Position numbers and translations under genes: made by a program. From an uncultured Alphaproteobacteria bacterium (GTDB taxonomy: Bacteria; Pseudomonadota; Alphaproteobacteria; Rs-D84), in contig CAKQTG010000002.1 of the NCBI GenBank assembly GCA_934276735.1, positions 62,001 through 126,000 of the forward strand: a DNA stretch of 64,000 nucleotides, in the 5' to 3' direction. A model generated the notes under the pieces. The model was not told the DNA's origin. It ran no database searches and worked only from the letters and a program-made list of their open reading frames with translations. Position 1 is the stretch's first letter; every line of letters begins with the position of its first letter. This document shows, one piece after another, positions 1 to 8,615 of the stretch.

Positions 1-1
1 G

Positions 2-256
2 CGCATTGCTGTGCGTGATACGACCAGTCGCTGGGGCAGTTGTTCGTCATCGGGAACGATTTCGTTTTCGTGGCGTCTGGCGTTTGCACCCACAGACGTT
101 ATGCGCTATGTCGTTATGCACGAACTGGCGCACCGTGTGCATATGAATCATTCGCCGGCGTTCTGGGCGACGGTGGCGCAATTATATGGTGACGGGGTGG
201 GGCGTGCAAAGCGATGGCTGGCCGTGCATGGCGCAGAACTGCACCAATATTTTTGA
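2..256 (+). CDS. YgjP/SprT-like zinc metallopeptidase, C-terminal part (5' truncated)
   Basis: The frame is open from the left window edge, so the N-terminus lies outside. The visible 84 codons carry the family block R-D-T-x-S-R-W-G-S-C-S followed by the zinc motif HELAH (119-133) and a downstream His in the segment HSPAFW, which should be the third metal ligand. This order is that of the YgjP/DUF45 M48-like metallopeptidases. The substrate is unknown for the family. The stop is followed by about 175 bases without a gene before hisS. Confident for the family, not for the role. Confidence 0.85.
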   Translation, partial: RIAVRDTTSRWGSCSSSGTISFSWRLAFAPTDVMRYVVMHELAHRVHMNHSPAFWATVAQLYGDGVGRAKRWLAVHGAELHQYF

Positions 257-431
257 TAAAATGCTTGAAAATGCGCAAATTTCAGCTATGGTTTCAGTAT
301 GATTAAAAACGCAGTTGTTTTTTATGTCCATCATCACGCCGTGCGGCGTGGGTATTAGCGTTTTGTATTTTTTATGATATAATTGACATTGATATGTCAC
401 GAATTTCCATATAAACCACAGGAATAAAAAG

Positions 432-1727
432 ATGGAATTAAAGCCAACTAAACCATTGTCAGGTTTTATAGAATTGTTGCCGGCGCAACAGCGCTGTTTT
501 GACGAATGTGCACGTCGTATGCAAGATGTTCTGCGTGTGGCGGGGTTTTCGCAACTGGATTTGCCAGCCATCGAACGGGCCGAGGTTTTGACCGATAAAG
601 ACAACTGGGACGAAATTGAAACCCAGATGTTCTTGTTTCAAAAAGGCGATACGAAAATGGGCCTGCGCTATGACGGAACGGTCGGTCTGTCGCGTTATGT
701 TGCGGGGCACTTGAACGATTTGGTGTTTCCATTTCGTGCGTCGCAATTTTCAAAACGCTATCGCGGGGAACGCGCGCAAAAGGGCCGTTATCGCGAATTT
801 TACCAAATGGACATGGATATTATGGGTATCAATGCGCTGTCCACAAATTATGATGCAGAAATTATTTCTGTGATTGATCGCGCGTTGAAATCTGTTGCCG
901 AATTTGTTGGACCGGCGCGTGTGCTGGTCGGGTCGCGTCCATTCTGGGATGCAATGTTTGCGCACTTGGGGTTGGATGATGCGCAAAAGAAATCAGTGTT
1001 TGTTTTAATTGATAAAAAGGACGCGATGGGCGACGACGAATTCGCATCTGGTTTGCGTGATGCGTTGAACGACGTGGCCAAAGAAGACGAAATTAAATCT
1101 GTATTTACGCGCGGATACACTGAATTTACCGGTCGCACACCCGAACTAGATGCGGCGATTGATGAATTGACGCACTTTGTTGCGGTGCTGCGCGATATGG
1201 GTGTGAACAATGCGGAAATTGATTTGTCGATTGCACGCGGTTTGGCGTATTACACGGGACTGGTGTTCGAATTCAAATTGATAAATCATCCGGAATTGGG
1301 CACGGCGGCCGGTGGTGGTCGTTATGCAGACCTGGCCGGAAAATTTTCCAAGACGAAAATAATCGGTGTTGGTGCGGCGATTGGTTTTTCGCGAATCTTT
1401 GTCGCGTTATTGGAATCTGGCCAGATTGATTTGACGCGTTTTGACGCGCCGATTCGCGCGGCGGTTTTGGTAATGGGCGATGAAAATTTGGCATATGCGT
1501 CGTCTGTTTTGGCGGCGTTGCGTGATAATGGTATTGCGTCGGTGTCGTATCTGGATACAAATAAAAAATTCAAAAATCAAATTGAATACGCTGACAAAAT
1601 TGGCGCAGATTACAGTGTGATTGTTGGTGAAACTGAACGCACGTCGGGTGTGGTTGCAGTTAAAAATATGCAATCTGGTGACCAGCAAACAATGAATCTG
1701 GACAATTTAATTAAAATATTAAAGTAA
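432..1727 (+). CDS. hisS: Histidine--tRNA ligase
   Basis: Class II aminoacyl-tRNA synthetase that charges tRNA-His in the cytoplasm. The 431-aa length fits. Motif 2 is clear in the segment around residues 110-130 (FSKRYRGERAQKGRYREF), and the histidine-specific HisA block is at residues 268-276 as ARGLAYYTG. The C-terminal third is the anticodon-binding domain. An AGGAA Shine-Dalgarno lies 7 bases before the ATG. The HisA block normally reads RG(L/F)DYYTG; here Ala replaces Asp, which is odd for an active enzyme. prfA follows 12 bases later and is probably cotranscribed. A HisZ-like regulatory paralogue is less likely because the rest of the catalytic core is intact and no other hisS is in view. 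Confidence 0.93.
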   Translation: MELKPTKPLSGFIELLPAQQRCFDECARRMQDVLRVAGFSQLDLPAIERAEVLTDKDNWDEIETQMFLFQKGDTKMGLRYDGTVGLSRYVAGHLNDLVFPFRASQFSKRYRGERAQKGRYREFYQMDMDIMGINALSTNYDAEIISVIDRALKSVAEFVGPARVLVGSRPFWDAMFAHLGLDDAQKKSVFVLIDKKDAMGDDEFASGLRDALNDVAKEDEIKSVFTRGYTEFTGRTPELDAAIDELTHFVAVLRDMGVNNAEIDLSIARGLAYYTGLVFEFKLINHPELGTAAGGGRYADLAGKFSKTKIIGVGAAIGFSRIFVALLESGQIDLTRFDAPIRAAVLVMGDENLAYASSVLAALRDNGIASVSYLDTNKKFKNQIEYADKIGADYSVIVGETERTSGVVAVKNMQSGDQQTMNLDNLIKILK

Positions 1728-1739
1728 TGGTGCAACCGT

Positions 1740-2804
1740 ATGATTATAGAACAAAAATTAAAAGACATACAGGCGCGTGCGGCGGAAATAGAAGCCCAAA
1801 TGAATTCGGGTGACGTGTCGGGTGATGCGTTGACCAAACTGTCCAAAGAGTATTCGCGTCTGACGGAAATTTTGCCGCTGATAAATGAATATTTCCAGAC
1901 GACGGCGGGCGTTGCCGACGCGACAGAAATGCAACATGATCCAGAACTGCATGCGATTGCGGTGGAACAGTTGGCGGAATTAAATCACCGCTTGCCTGAA
2001 ATTGAAAAGAGTTTGCAAATCGCATTACTGCCACGTGACGATGCCGACGATAACAGTGTGATTATGGAAATTCGTGCGGGCGTTGGTGGCGAAGAATCGG
2101 CTCTGTTTGCGGGTGATTTGTATAACCAATATAAATCGTATGCGTTGCGTCATGGTTGGCAGGTCGAAGTTATCGAAGAAAACGCAACATCATTGCGCGG
2201 ATACAAGGAAATTGTATTTAAAATCGACGGTGTTGGGGCGTATGCGCGTATGAAATTTGAATCTGGAATTCATCGTGTGCAACGCGTGCCTGAAACCGAG
2301 GCCGGCGGTCGTATTCACACCAGTGCGGCGTCGGTCGCCGTTATGCCTGAGGCCAAAGATATTGACGTCGTCATTGATGACAAGGATATTCGTATTGATA
2401 TTTTCCGTGCGTCGGGGGCGGGCGGTCAACACGTTAATAAAACTGACAGTGCGATTCGTATTACGCACTTTCCATCAGGAATTGTTGTTACGTGCCAGAA
2501 CGAGCGTAGCCAGTTCCAGAACAAGGCTGCGGCGATGGCGGTTCTGCGTTCAAAGTTGTATGAAAAGCAACGTGCCGAACAGCAGGGGGCCAGCAATGCC
2601 GCCCGTAAGACCATGGTGGGCAGTGGCGACCGCAGTGAAAAAATTAGAACGTATAATTTTCCAGAACAACGCGTGACCGATCATCGTATCAAATTGACCT
2701 TGTATAAGTTGGATGATATTTTGGCGGGTGGCGTGGCACTGGATGAAATGATTGATGCATTGATTGCCGCCGACCAATTGGAACGATTGGCAAATATGGA
2801 ATAA
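1740..2804 (+). CDS. prfA: Peptide chain release factor 1
   Basis: Ends translation at UAA and UAG stop codons. The 354-aa protein has the catalytic GAGGQHVNKTDSA block with the GGQ tripeptide that reaches the peptidyl-transferase centre. The stop-codon reading P-x-T element of RF1 is seen as PET in QRVPETEAGGRIHTS; RF2 would have SPF there. The start lies 12 bases after the hisS stop with only a weak ribosome site, consistent with coupling to hisS. The usual partner methyltransferase prmC is not adjacent. A strong bidirectional hairpin follows the stop. Confidence 0.97.
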   Translation: MIIEQKLKDIQARAAEIEAQMNSGDVSGDALTKLSKEYSRLTEILPLINEYFQTTAGVADATEMQHDPELHAIAVEQLAELNHRLPEIEKSLQIALLPRDDADDNSVIMEIRAGVGGEESALFAGDLYNQYKSYALRHGWQVEVIEENATSLRGYKEIVFKIDGVGAYARMKFESGIHRVQRVPETEAGGRIHTSAASVAVMPEAKDIDVVIDDKDIRIDIFRASGAGGQHVNKTDSAIRITHFPSGIVVTCQNERSQFQNKAAAMAVLRSKLYEKQRAEQQGASNAARKTMVGSGDRSEKIRTYNFPEQRVTDHRIKLTLYKLDDILAGGVALDEMIDALIAADQLERLANME

Positions 2805-2805
2805 A

Positions 2806-2834
2806 AAACACCGGCGTTTGCCGGTGTTTTTTTT
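2806..2834. terminator. Bidirectional terminator between prfA and the outer-membrane protein gene
   Basis: A 9-bp stem AAACACCGG/CCGGTGTTT with a 6-base loop is flanked by A and T runs on both sides, so it can end transcription of prfA (+) and of the convergent gene (-). Confidence 0.85.
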
Positions 2835-2845
2835 ATTGCGCATAA

Positions 2846-3961
2846 TCAGAATATATACTTTAAACTGGTTCCCCATATCCATCCGGTGCGCCCGCCATCA
2901 CGGCGGCCAACGTTGATTGACATGTTAAACCGATCAATTGATTTTTCGATGCCGATACCGTATTCGGAATAATCATCGGAATCTAAATCGGCCAGTTTCA
3001 CGCCTGCCGCGCTGGTGTCGCCACCGTGTGCAAAGTTAAACACATATTTCGCGCCGATAAATCCAAACCAGTTATCACCAATGTGTTTAATCGCACGCAG
3101 GCCGGGCGCAACCTCGAACATATTAAAGTTATTGTTTTCGACGTGCGTGCCGTCTGACATTGTATAGTTTGCGCCACGGACCCACGTGTAACCGCCATAG
3201 ACGCCCGGTTGCAATGTGAATGTCGGATCCAGTGCGATGTTATATGTCATCTTTATCGCCGCGCCAGCAAACAAATTTGCGTATTCGTCGGTGCCAATGT
3301 CGTATTCTGCACTGTTATACAACGCACCCGCGTTTGCGGCCAGTGATATGTTTGCGCCGCCCAGGCTGTAACCACTGTAAAAGCCAACATATCCGCCGTT
3401 TTCATCAATATTGATGATGTTGTTTTTCTGGGTGCCGCTGATGTATCCGGCAAACAGCCCCCAATCGGAAATTCCCTGGCCGAATTGGGCGTCGCCGCCC
3501 GCCAGTCCAAACATTATCAGGTCATAATCAGAATCCAATGTTTCGGTGTGATGAAATTTTGCATCATCATCAACATGCTGCCAGTTTAACCATGTGCTGT
3601 GCAGGGTGGGGCGACCAAATTCATCACCACCGTTGCGACCGCGGAATACACTGCCATCATCGCCGTATTCACCATACATGGGCATCGTGCCATAGACTGG
3701 CATACGGCCATATAATTCGGCTGGATTTTGCGGCGTCTGTGCGGCGTCTGGCGTTGTGACCAATTCGCCACGCGTGCCTAGCGTTGCGGCAACAGATCCC
3801 TCGAACGTTTGGATTGTGTTGTTCATGATGGTGTGCTGCATTGCGCGAATATTATGTGCCGAAATCCCGCCCGCATGCATCGGCAGGCTGCCCGCGGTCG
3901 CGCTGGTTGCCATCATTGCGAAAACGAACGTTGATAATGCGAATAGTGATGTTTGTTTCAT
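2846..3961 (-). CDS. Outer-membrane beta-barrel protein, autotransporter-type barrel
   Basis: The protein of 371 aa starts with a signal peptide (MKQTSLFALSTFVFAMMATS then ATAG), preceded by a GAGAGAG ribosome site; a longer upstream reading lacks any leader features. Alternating hydrophobic/aromatic strands with Gly and Tyr fill residues 130-371 and the chain ends in Phe (KYIF), the usual signal for BAM-dependent assembly. The final 240 residues look like an autotransporter/OmpA-like barrel; the short N-terminal passenger of about 100 residues is Pro/Met/Gly rich. The exact role is unknown. It is a single-gene unit between a bidirectional terminator and the divergent spacer to fabG. Confidence 0.75.
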   Translation of the reverse strand: MKQTSLFALSTFVFAMMATSATAGSLPMHAGGISAHNIRAMQHTIMNNTIQTFEGSVAATLGTRGELVTTPDAAQTPQNPAELYGRMPVYGTMPMYGEYGDDGSVFRGRNGGDEFGRPTLHSTWLNWQHVDDDAKFHHTETLDSDYDLIMFGLAGGDAQFGQGISDWGLFAGYISGTQKNNIINIDENGGYVGFYSGYSLGGANISLAANAGALYNSAEYDIGTDEYANLFAGAAIKMTYNIALDPTFTLQPGVYGGYTWVRGANYTMSDGTHVENNNFNMFEVAPGLRAIKHIGDNWFGFIGAKYVFNFAHGGDTSAAGVKLADLDSDDYSEYGIGIEKSIDRFNMSINVGRRDGGRTGWIWGTSLKYIF

Positions 3962-4080
3962 GGATATTCTCTCTCGGATAAATTCTTGGTATACAAAAAT
4001 TATATCATATTTTTTAGATATTTGAAAATAAAAAGCCCACACCAATTTCGGTGCGGGTGATTTTGTGCGAATGGCGTTAT

Positions 4081-4848
4081 TTATCGTATTAAACCGCCAT
4101 CGATTAAAATCTGTTGGCCGTTTATGTATGACGCCTGTTCTGATGCCAGAAATGCGACCAGGGCGGCAACCTCTTCGGGTTTGCCATAACGACGCAAGGG
4201 AATCGCGCTTTTTATTTCTGCCTGGCGTGCCTCGGGGATTTTTTCTACGGCATCGGTGTCAATTGTGCCAGGTGCAACACAGTTGACGGTGATGTTACGA
4301 CGTCCGTATTCAACCGCAATTGATTTTGACGCGGCGGCCAGTGCACCCTTGGACGCGGCGTATGCCGACAGACCGGCGTCACCGCTGTAGCCGGCGATGG
4401 ATGTTATATTGATAATACGACCGTATCTGTTTTTTAGCATTTGGGCCAGGGCGGCCCGCATAATAAAATACGGCGTTGTAAAATTGATGTGCATTACGCG
4501 ATTTAAGAAATCGTGACTGGTTTTTAAAAACATCTGGCCGTCGGTGTTGCCGGCGTTGTTGACCAGTATGTCCAGGTGGTTCGCAGTGCGGATTGTGTAA
4601 TCAATCAGTGTTTTTTCAACGTCTGTCGCGGTCAGATCCAACGAAATTCCTGTTGGTGCTGGGGTTTTTGGCGACGTGCTGGACACTTTTTTAACAATCG
4701 TGTCGCGCAAGGTGTTTAACTTGTCGATATCACGCCCCGTCATGATAACGGTTGCGCCTTGCTTGTAAAATTCTGTAACAATTGCGCGGCCCATGCCCCC
4801 GGTTGCACCGGTGACGATTGCGACGCGTCCTTCAAGATTTCCTGACAT
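4081..4848 (-). CDS. fabG: SDR-family oxidoreductase, FabG-like (3-oxoacyl-ACP reductase)
   Basis: A 255-aa Rossmann-fold short-chain dehydrogenase. The cofactor loop is TGATGGMG near residue 12, the NNAG motif follows mid-protein, and the catalytic Ser-Tyr-Lys set is in NITSIAGYSGDAGLSAYAASK. The C-terminal segment INGQQILIDGGL is typical of FabG. It would reduce 3-oxoacyl-ACP with NADPH in fatty acid synthesis; acetoacetyl-CoA reductase or another SDR role cannot be excluded from sequence alone because the rest of a fab operon is not adjacent. Start chosen at 4848 because AAGGA lies 6-8 bases upstream. Confidence 0.8.
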   Translation of the reverse strand: MSGNLEGRVAIVTGATGGMGRAIVTEFYKQGATVIMTGRDIDKLNTLRDTIVKKVSSTSPKTPAPTGISLDLTATDVEKTLIDYTIRTANHLDILVNNAGNTDGQMFLKTSHDFLNRVMHINFTTPYFIMRAALAQMLKNRYGRIINITSIAGYSGDAGLSAYAASKGALAAASKSIAVEYGRRNITVNCVAPGTIDTDAVEKIPEARQAEIKSAIPLRRYGKPEEVAALVAFLASEQASYINGQQILIDGGLIR

Positions 4849-4970
4849 GTGTATGTCCTTTTGGTAATTATTGATTACAATGTAATACAAAACCAATGAT
4901 TTGTCAAGCATTGTGGAGCGGGGGCAGATTTTTATTGTCTGGGCGGGTGTTTTTAGGTATGATTTTCTGC

Positions 4971-5546
4971 ATGAACGATAAATTGAAACTTGATTTAGAC
5001 CGTCCGATTGTGATGGTTGGTCTGATGGGGGCGGGCAAGACCAGTGTTGGTCGCGCGTTGGCACGCAAACTGGGGGTCCCGTTCGTTGATTCTGATAAAG
5101 AGATAGAGGCGGCGGCCGGTTGCAGCGTGGTTGATATCTTTGCCATGTATGGCGAAGCGGAATTTCGTCGCGTAGAACAGCGGATTATCGCGCGCCTGAT
5201 GGAAACGCCACCGTTGGTCAAGGTTATTTCCACTGGCGAGGGAGCATTTATCACCCCGGCGGTTCGTGAAATGGTGACAGGGCGCGCGTTAACAATTTGG
5301 TTGAAAGCGGGGCTGGATTTGCTTGTTAAAAGGACAAATTTTCGTGATACGCGTCCGCAATTATTGCATGCAGACAGTCGTAAAATCCTGGCGCAATTGA
5401 TAAACGAACGTTATTCAACGTATGCCTTGGCCGATATCACGGTTGAAACGCGTGACGAGAGTCTGCGTAAAACACTGGGCAAGGTTATTCGTGCCATAGA
5501 ACAATATACAAATGAAAACGAAAGGGAGAGCAATGGGAAAAAGTAA
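4971..5546 (+). CDS. aroK: Shikimate kinase
   Basis: Phosphorylates shikimate at the 3-hydroxyl with ATP in the chorismate pathway. The Walker A loop GLMGAGKTSVG is at about residues 16-26; the substrate-binding DSDKEIE and the FRRVEQ segment follow, and GEGAFI stands where the family usually has GGG. With 191 aa the length fits. Start taken at 4971; an in-frame ATG at 4959 is also possible since the AGG upstream is spaced badly for both. aroB, the usual neighbour, is absent. The 3' end overlaps mscL by 14 bases, so the two are translationally linked. Confidence 0.88.
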   Translation: MNDKLKLDLDRPIVMVGLMGAGKTSVGRALARKLGVPFVDSDKEIEAAAGCSVVDIFAMYGEAEFRRVEQRIIARLMETPPLVKVISTGEGAFITPAVREMVTGRALTIWLKAGLDLLVKRTNFRDTRPQLLHADSRKILAQLINERYSTYALADITVETRDESLRKTLGKVIRAIEQYTNENERESNGKK

Positions 5547-6102
5547 TTTTGTAAAGGATTTTCGCGCGTTTATAGAACGTGGCAGTGCCATCGATATGGC
5601 GGTCGGTATTATCGTTGGTGGTGTTATGACCAGTGTTGTGAATTCGTTGGTCAAAGACGTGATTATGCCGCCCATAGGTTTGTTGGTGGGTGGCGTTGAT
5701 TTCTCGCAATGGTTTATTGTGTTGTCGGGTGGCGCGCCGGGGGCGACGTATCCAACGGTTGCGGCGGCCCAGGCGGCGGGCGCAACAACGATGAATGTCG
5801 GTATGTTTATAAACTCAATCGTCAGTTTCTTGATTACAATGTTTGCAGTATTCTTGATTGTGCGTGCGGTTGGCAAAATGCGTGATAAAAAGGCGGCGAC
5901 AACGCGTGCGTGTCCGTATTGCAAGAGTATGATTAGTATTGCGGCGACCAAATGTCCGAATTGCTGTTCGGAGGTTGAGCCAATTGATGCTGGTTCTGAT
6001 CAGGAAAGTGACTTTAAAAAAGGATTGAAAAATTTGACCAAGGTTGCGAATTCTGTGACAAATTCGTCTGTTGCTAAAATTAAAAAGATTTCAAAGCGTT
6101 AA
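5533..6102 (+). CDS. mscL: Large-conductance mechanosensitive channel MscL with C-terminal zinc ribbon
   Basis: Releases solutes through the inner membrane on osmotic downshock. The N-terminus (FVKDFRAFIERGSAIDMAVG) with TM1 and the second TM around residues 85-115 are those of MscL. After TM2 the usual cytoplasmic helix is replaced by a double Cys pair, CPYCKSM...KCPNC, a zinc-ribbon, and then a basic tail to 189 aa. AAAGGGAGAG lies right before the ATG. Related C-terminal Cys pairs occur in other MscL proteins, so the extension is a variant rather than a fusion error. Confidence 0.93.
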   Translation: MGKSNFVKDFRAFIERGSAIDMAVGIIVGGVMTSVVNSLVKDVIMPPIGLLVGGVDFSQWFIVLSGGAPGATYPTVAAAQAAGATTMNVGMFINSIVSFLITMFAVFLIVRAVGKMRDKKAATTRACPYCKSMISIAATKCPNCCSEVEPIDAGSDQESDFKKGLKNLTKVANSVTNSSVAKIKKISKR

Positions 6103-6135
6103 ATGCTGTTTGCAATAAAACGAATAAAGTAAAAG

Positions 6136-6160
6136 AACAGGGTGAAATCCCTGTTTTTTT
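6136..6160 (+). terminator. Terminator after mscL
   Basis: Stem AACAGGG/CCCTGTT with a 6-base loop followed by seven T. Confidence 0.8.
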
Positions 6161-6798
6161 ATGTGTGCAGGAAAGTGCGTAATATTACATAAAATAGTAT
6201 CGCGGCGATAGTATCGTCGTGGCCGTGGCGATCGGGTGCATTTATTGTGTAAGAAATGTTATGATAAATGATGTGTATCATTTTGTTTATCCTTTTATTT
6301 GTGTGTTTGTTCGTTCGTGTTTTGTCGTTCCTTTGTTGTGTTGCGCGGCGGGGTATAACGGCACACCGTAGGCGCATAATGTATATTATGTATAGTTTAG
6401 TGTTGTGGTGGGGCGGGAAATGGGTGATTTGGTGTTTTGATGGTTATAGGGATTGTTATGGTGGTTGCGATTATTTTTATTCGAATTAGTTTTGTGGCGG
6501 TAATTAAAATATTTTTGTGTCTGCTTGGTCGTGTCGTTCGTGGTGTACGAAAGTTTGTATGTGGTGGCCCTTGTGTAACGCATTAAAAAACTAAACTGCT
6601 TTATTATGTTATTTGAATAGCATTTTGATATTTGTGTTATAAAGTGTGTTATGGTCTTTGAACGTTTTGTGACCTGTTTGGTGTGGTTGTGGCCTGAAAA
6701 ATGCGTAAATCGCCCTGCTTTTACCCGTAAAAATTGAAAAAATGGCGGATTTCTGCGGTTTTTCGGTGGATTTCGGGTTGCGTGGCAATAAAAATAGC
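6161..6798. other. Gene-free AT-rich stretch with strong G+T bias on the plus strand
   Basis: No reading frame here has a ribosome site, a recognisable domain or the codon choice of its neighbours. From about 6260 to 6570 the plus strand is almost all T and G, giving chance open frames on both strands. It may hold decayed sequence or an untranslated RNA, but I can support neither. Confidence 0.5.
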
Positions 6799-6842
6799 AA
6801 AAAAAGGACGTCCTGATTGATTTTCGGGGTCAATTCAGGACG
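6799..6842 (-). terminator. Terminator of the nucleotidyltransferase operon (minus strand)
   Basis: CGTCCTGA (6809-6816) pairs with TCAGGACG (6835-6842); on the minus strand the hairpin is followed by a long run of T. Confidence 0.75.
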
Positions 6843-6886
6843 GTGGGTTGCAAATATGCTTTATGTTATTTGCGTAACGCTTTGTG

Positions 6887-7666
6887 TTATGCGGATAAAT
6901 TAAAATTCTTGGAACGTTGCTTGGCTGCGCGTTCGTTCAGTTTTCGCAGTATTCCGCGTTGGCGCACCAGGCGAAAAGCCATCGTTTCGGCGGTGATTGG
7001 CTGGCGGCTGTTTTTTGCATATGATGCTTTGCGATCGTGCATCATGCGCATTAAAAATGTTTCGATAAAATCCGACGCCATTTTGTCGTGTTTGATTTTG
7101 CGATACATTTTGCACACCATGCGGTATTTTTTGCGGGCCGATCGTCTGATGTCGCGTAATTCGGTGCGCGACAGTTTTATTGGTTCGTGTATCCATTTGT
7201 CGGCCAGGATTGAATACGCGCTGCCGACCTTGTATGCACCGGGGCCGTATTTTGGATTGGCGGCGTTCACAATTTCAATATCAACGCCACGTCCGCAAAC
7301 GCGAATACGATAGTTGCGTAGCCATGCACCCAACATCGCCTTTAACAACACGTATAAATCGACGTTCGGCAATAATGCCTGCAGGCGGTTTAAATCGGCG
7401 ACGATGCATATATCAATGTCGCTGAAATCGTTGTAATAATAATTTGTGGTTGATCCGTGGACGAATATGTCGAATATCATATCGTCTGAAATCGGCAAGC
7501 CGACGCGTTGCAGGTATGCAATATATCCCCATGCAATCATTTTCAGCGAATTTGATACCAGCGTATTCATGTCGCCATTTGGTGCCCAAATATGCGGTTC
7601 CAATCTGTCGTTATATTTAACGTATGGGAACTGGCGCGATAAAAAACTATGTATAAAGTTAGACAT
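6887..7666 (-). CDS. Nucleotidyltransferase-fold protein of unknown substrate
   Basis: The 259-aa protein has the polymerase-beta-like signature G-S-x(n)-S-D-I-D (FVHGSTTNYYYNDFSDIDIC) near residues 68-87, where the two acidic residues would hold metal, and a third candidate Asp in GRGVDIEIVNAA. The C-terminal 100 residues are very basic (Arg/Lys). This spacing resembles phage-type nucleotidyltransferase-domain proteins more than antibiotic-modifying or tRNA enzymes; the substrate is not predictable. The ATG lies inside the upstream Cys-rich gene (8-base overlap), and no ribosome site is seen other than GAGAGC followed by the AGC repeat, so expression is probably coupled to the upstream gene. 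Confidence 0.7.
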   Translation of the reverse strand: MSNFIHSFLSRQFPYVKYNDRLEPHIWAPNGDMNTLVSNSLKMIAWGYIAYLQRVGLPISDDMIFDIFVHGSTTNYYYNDFSDIDICIVADLNRLQALLPNVDLYVLLKAMLGAWLRNYRIRVCGRGVDIEIVNAANPKYGPGAYKVGSAYSILADKWIHEPIKLSRTELRDIRRSARKKYRMVCKMYRKIKHDKMASDFIETFLMRMMHDRKASYAKNSRQPITAETMAFRLVRQRGILRKLNERAAKQRSKNFNLSA

Positions 7667-8240
7667 TGCTGCTGCTGCTGCTCTCGCTGGTTTGCATTTC
7701 GTATCCGGCACCGTTGGCCAGTGCGCATGATGCAACGCATTGATTGTCTGATGTTTTTACGTATCCGGCCTTGCAGGTGCTGCCGCGAACGCATCGCCCC
7801 CAATAATAATTTGTGCATGTTTGTGTGCCGTTATAGTTGTCGCTGGTCGTGCATGACCGTGTTGCGCCGTTGGTGGTGCATGGTTCTTCGGCGTGACATG
7901 CGTCTATGCGCAGGCCGACGATTGTTGTTTCTGTGGGAATCCAAGTACTGACTTCGGGGCTCCAGACATCTTCGTTATATGTGGTGCTGGTGCATGTCAG
8001 TGTTGTGACCAGGTTGGAATTTGTGGCGCATGTGCATTCAACTGTTTGGCCGGCTCCAATTGTCTTGCTGTCGACGCCTATGCATTCGGCGGTGTCGCGG
8101 CCGCATTTGATTGTGCCGGCGTGTGCATCATTACTGTGCAGGCCCAACAGGTTGCAAATAAAACTGGACAGTGGCATAAAATACAATGTCATGAACATTG
8201 TGCCCAGTTTAAACCAAAAGTTTTTAATTTGGCGCGCCAT
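7659..8240 (-). CDS. Secreted cysteine-rich protein, unknown family
   Basis: 193 aa with AAGGA 7 bases before the ATG. An N-terminal hydrophobic stretch (residues 12-35) ending in DAHAG is a signal peptide or anchor. The mature part is rich in Cys, Thr and Asn with spaced cysteines and a closing element C-K-A-G-Y-V-K-x-S-D-N-x-C that recurs in the exported protein at 26237-27520. The C-terminus is a run of serines coded by a GCT/AGC triplet repeat that also forms the leader of the overlapping downstream gene. No enzymatic motif. Likely disulfide-stabilised in the periplasm or on the surface. Confidence 0.65.
   Translation of the reverse strand: MARQIKNFWFKLGTMFMTLYFMPLSSFICNLLGLHSNDAHAGTIKCGRDTAECIGVDSKTIGAGQTVECTCATNSNLVTTLTCTSTTYNEDVWSPEVSTWIPTETTIVGLRIDACHAEEPCTTNGATRSCTTSDNYNGTQTCTNYYWGRCVRGSTCKAGYVKTSDNQCVASCALANGAGYEMQTSESSSSSNV
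7668..7682 (-). repeat. AGC triplet repeat (five units) at the gene overlap
   Basis: Five tandem GCT (AGC on the coding strand) encode serines in the upstream gene and end one base before the ATG of the nucleotidyltransferase gene. Unit loss or gain would keep the frame of the first gene and shift the spacing to the second start. Confidence 0.8.
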
Positions 8241-8266
8241 GATAAATCCTTTGAATTTTCAGATGG

Positions 8267-8599
8267 TTATTTTTGATAATTACAGTTCTGGGTGAATTTG
8301 TATGTGCCGGTTTCGTCTTGTAATAAAGTGCCCGCCGGCATATAGCATTGATACCTGGAATAAAGTCCTGTGGCCGGTGTTGTGCCATATGCCTTGGTTC
8401 CCGATGGTGTGTCTGCACCCGGACATTGTGCACAGCCAGTCGCGTATGTCTTGCCGGTTGCGGTTGATGTTGCAACGCCGTATGTGTAATAACCCTGGTT
8501 ACAATATGCGACAACGCATGTTGTAACGGCCTCGGCATGTGTTAGTGATGGTGTGGTCGCCAGGCATAGCGCGACAATCAACAAGTGTTTGCGTTTCAT
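8267..8599 (-). CDS. Small secreted cysteine-rich protein
   Basis: 110 aa. Start at 8599 because GGGGG sits 9 bases upstream; the ATG three codons earlier abuts that ribosome site. A clear signal peptide MKRKHLLIVALCLATTPSLT-HA precedes a short Cys/Tyr/Thr/Gly-rich mature chain (YCNQGYYTYG, CAQCPGA) that resembles single units of the repeats in the giant protein at 49284-57203. First gene of a probable minus-strand unit with the 193-aa Cys-rich gene (26-base gap) and the nucleotidyltransferase. Function unknown. Confidence 0.65.
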   Translation of the reverse strand: MKRKHLLIVALCLATTPSLTHAEAVTTCVVAYCNQGYYTYGVATSTATGKTYATGCAQCPGADTPSGTKAYGTTPATGLYSRYQCYMPAGTLLQDETGTYKFTQNCNYQK

Positions 8600-8615
8600 G
8601 TTTGGCATCCCCCAA

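Noticed and set aside
432..1727. HisZ regulatory paralogue instead of HisRS
   Set aside because: Full catalytic motif 2 and anticodon domain are present and it pairs with prfA; one altered residue is not enough.
6159..6833. Several 60-75 aa open frames on both strands
   Set aside because: Low-complexity translation driven by T/G bias, no ribosome sites, mutually overlapping.
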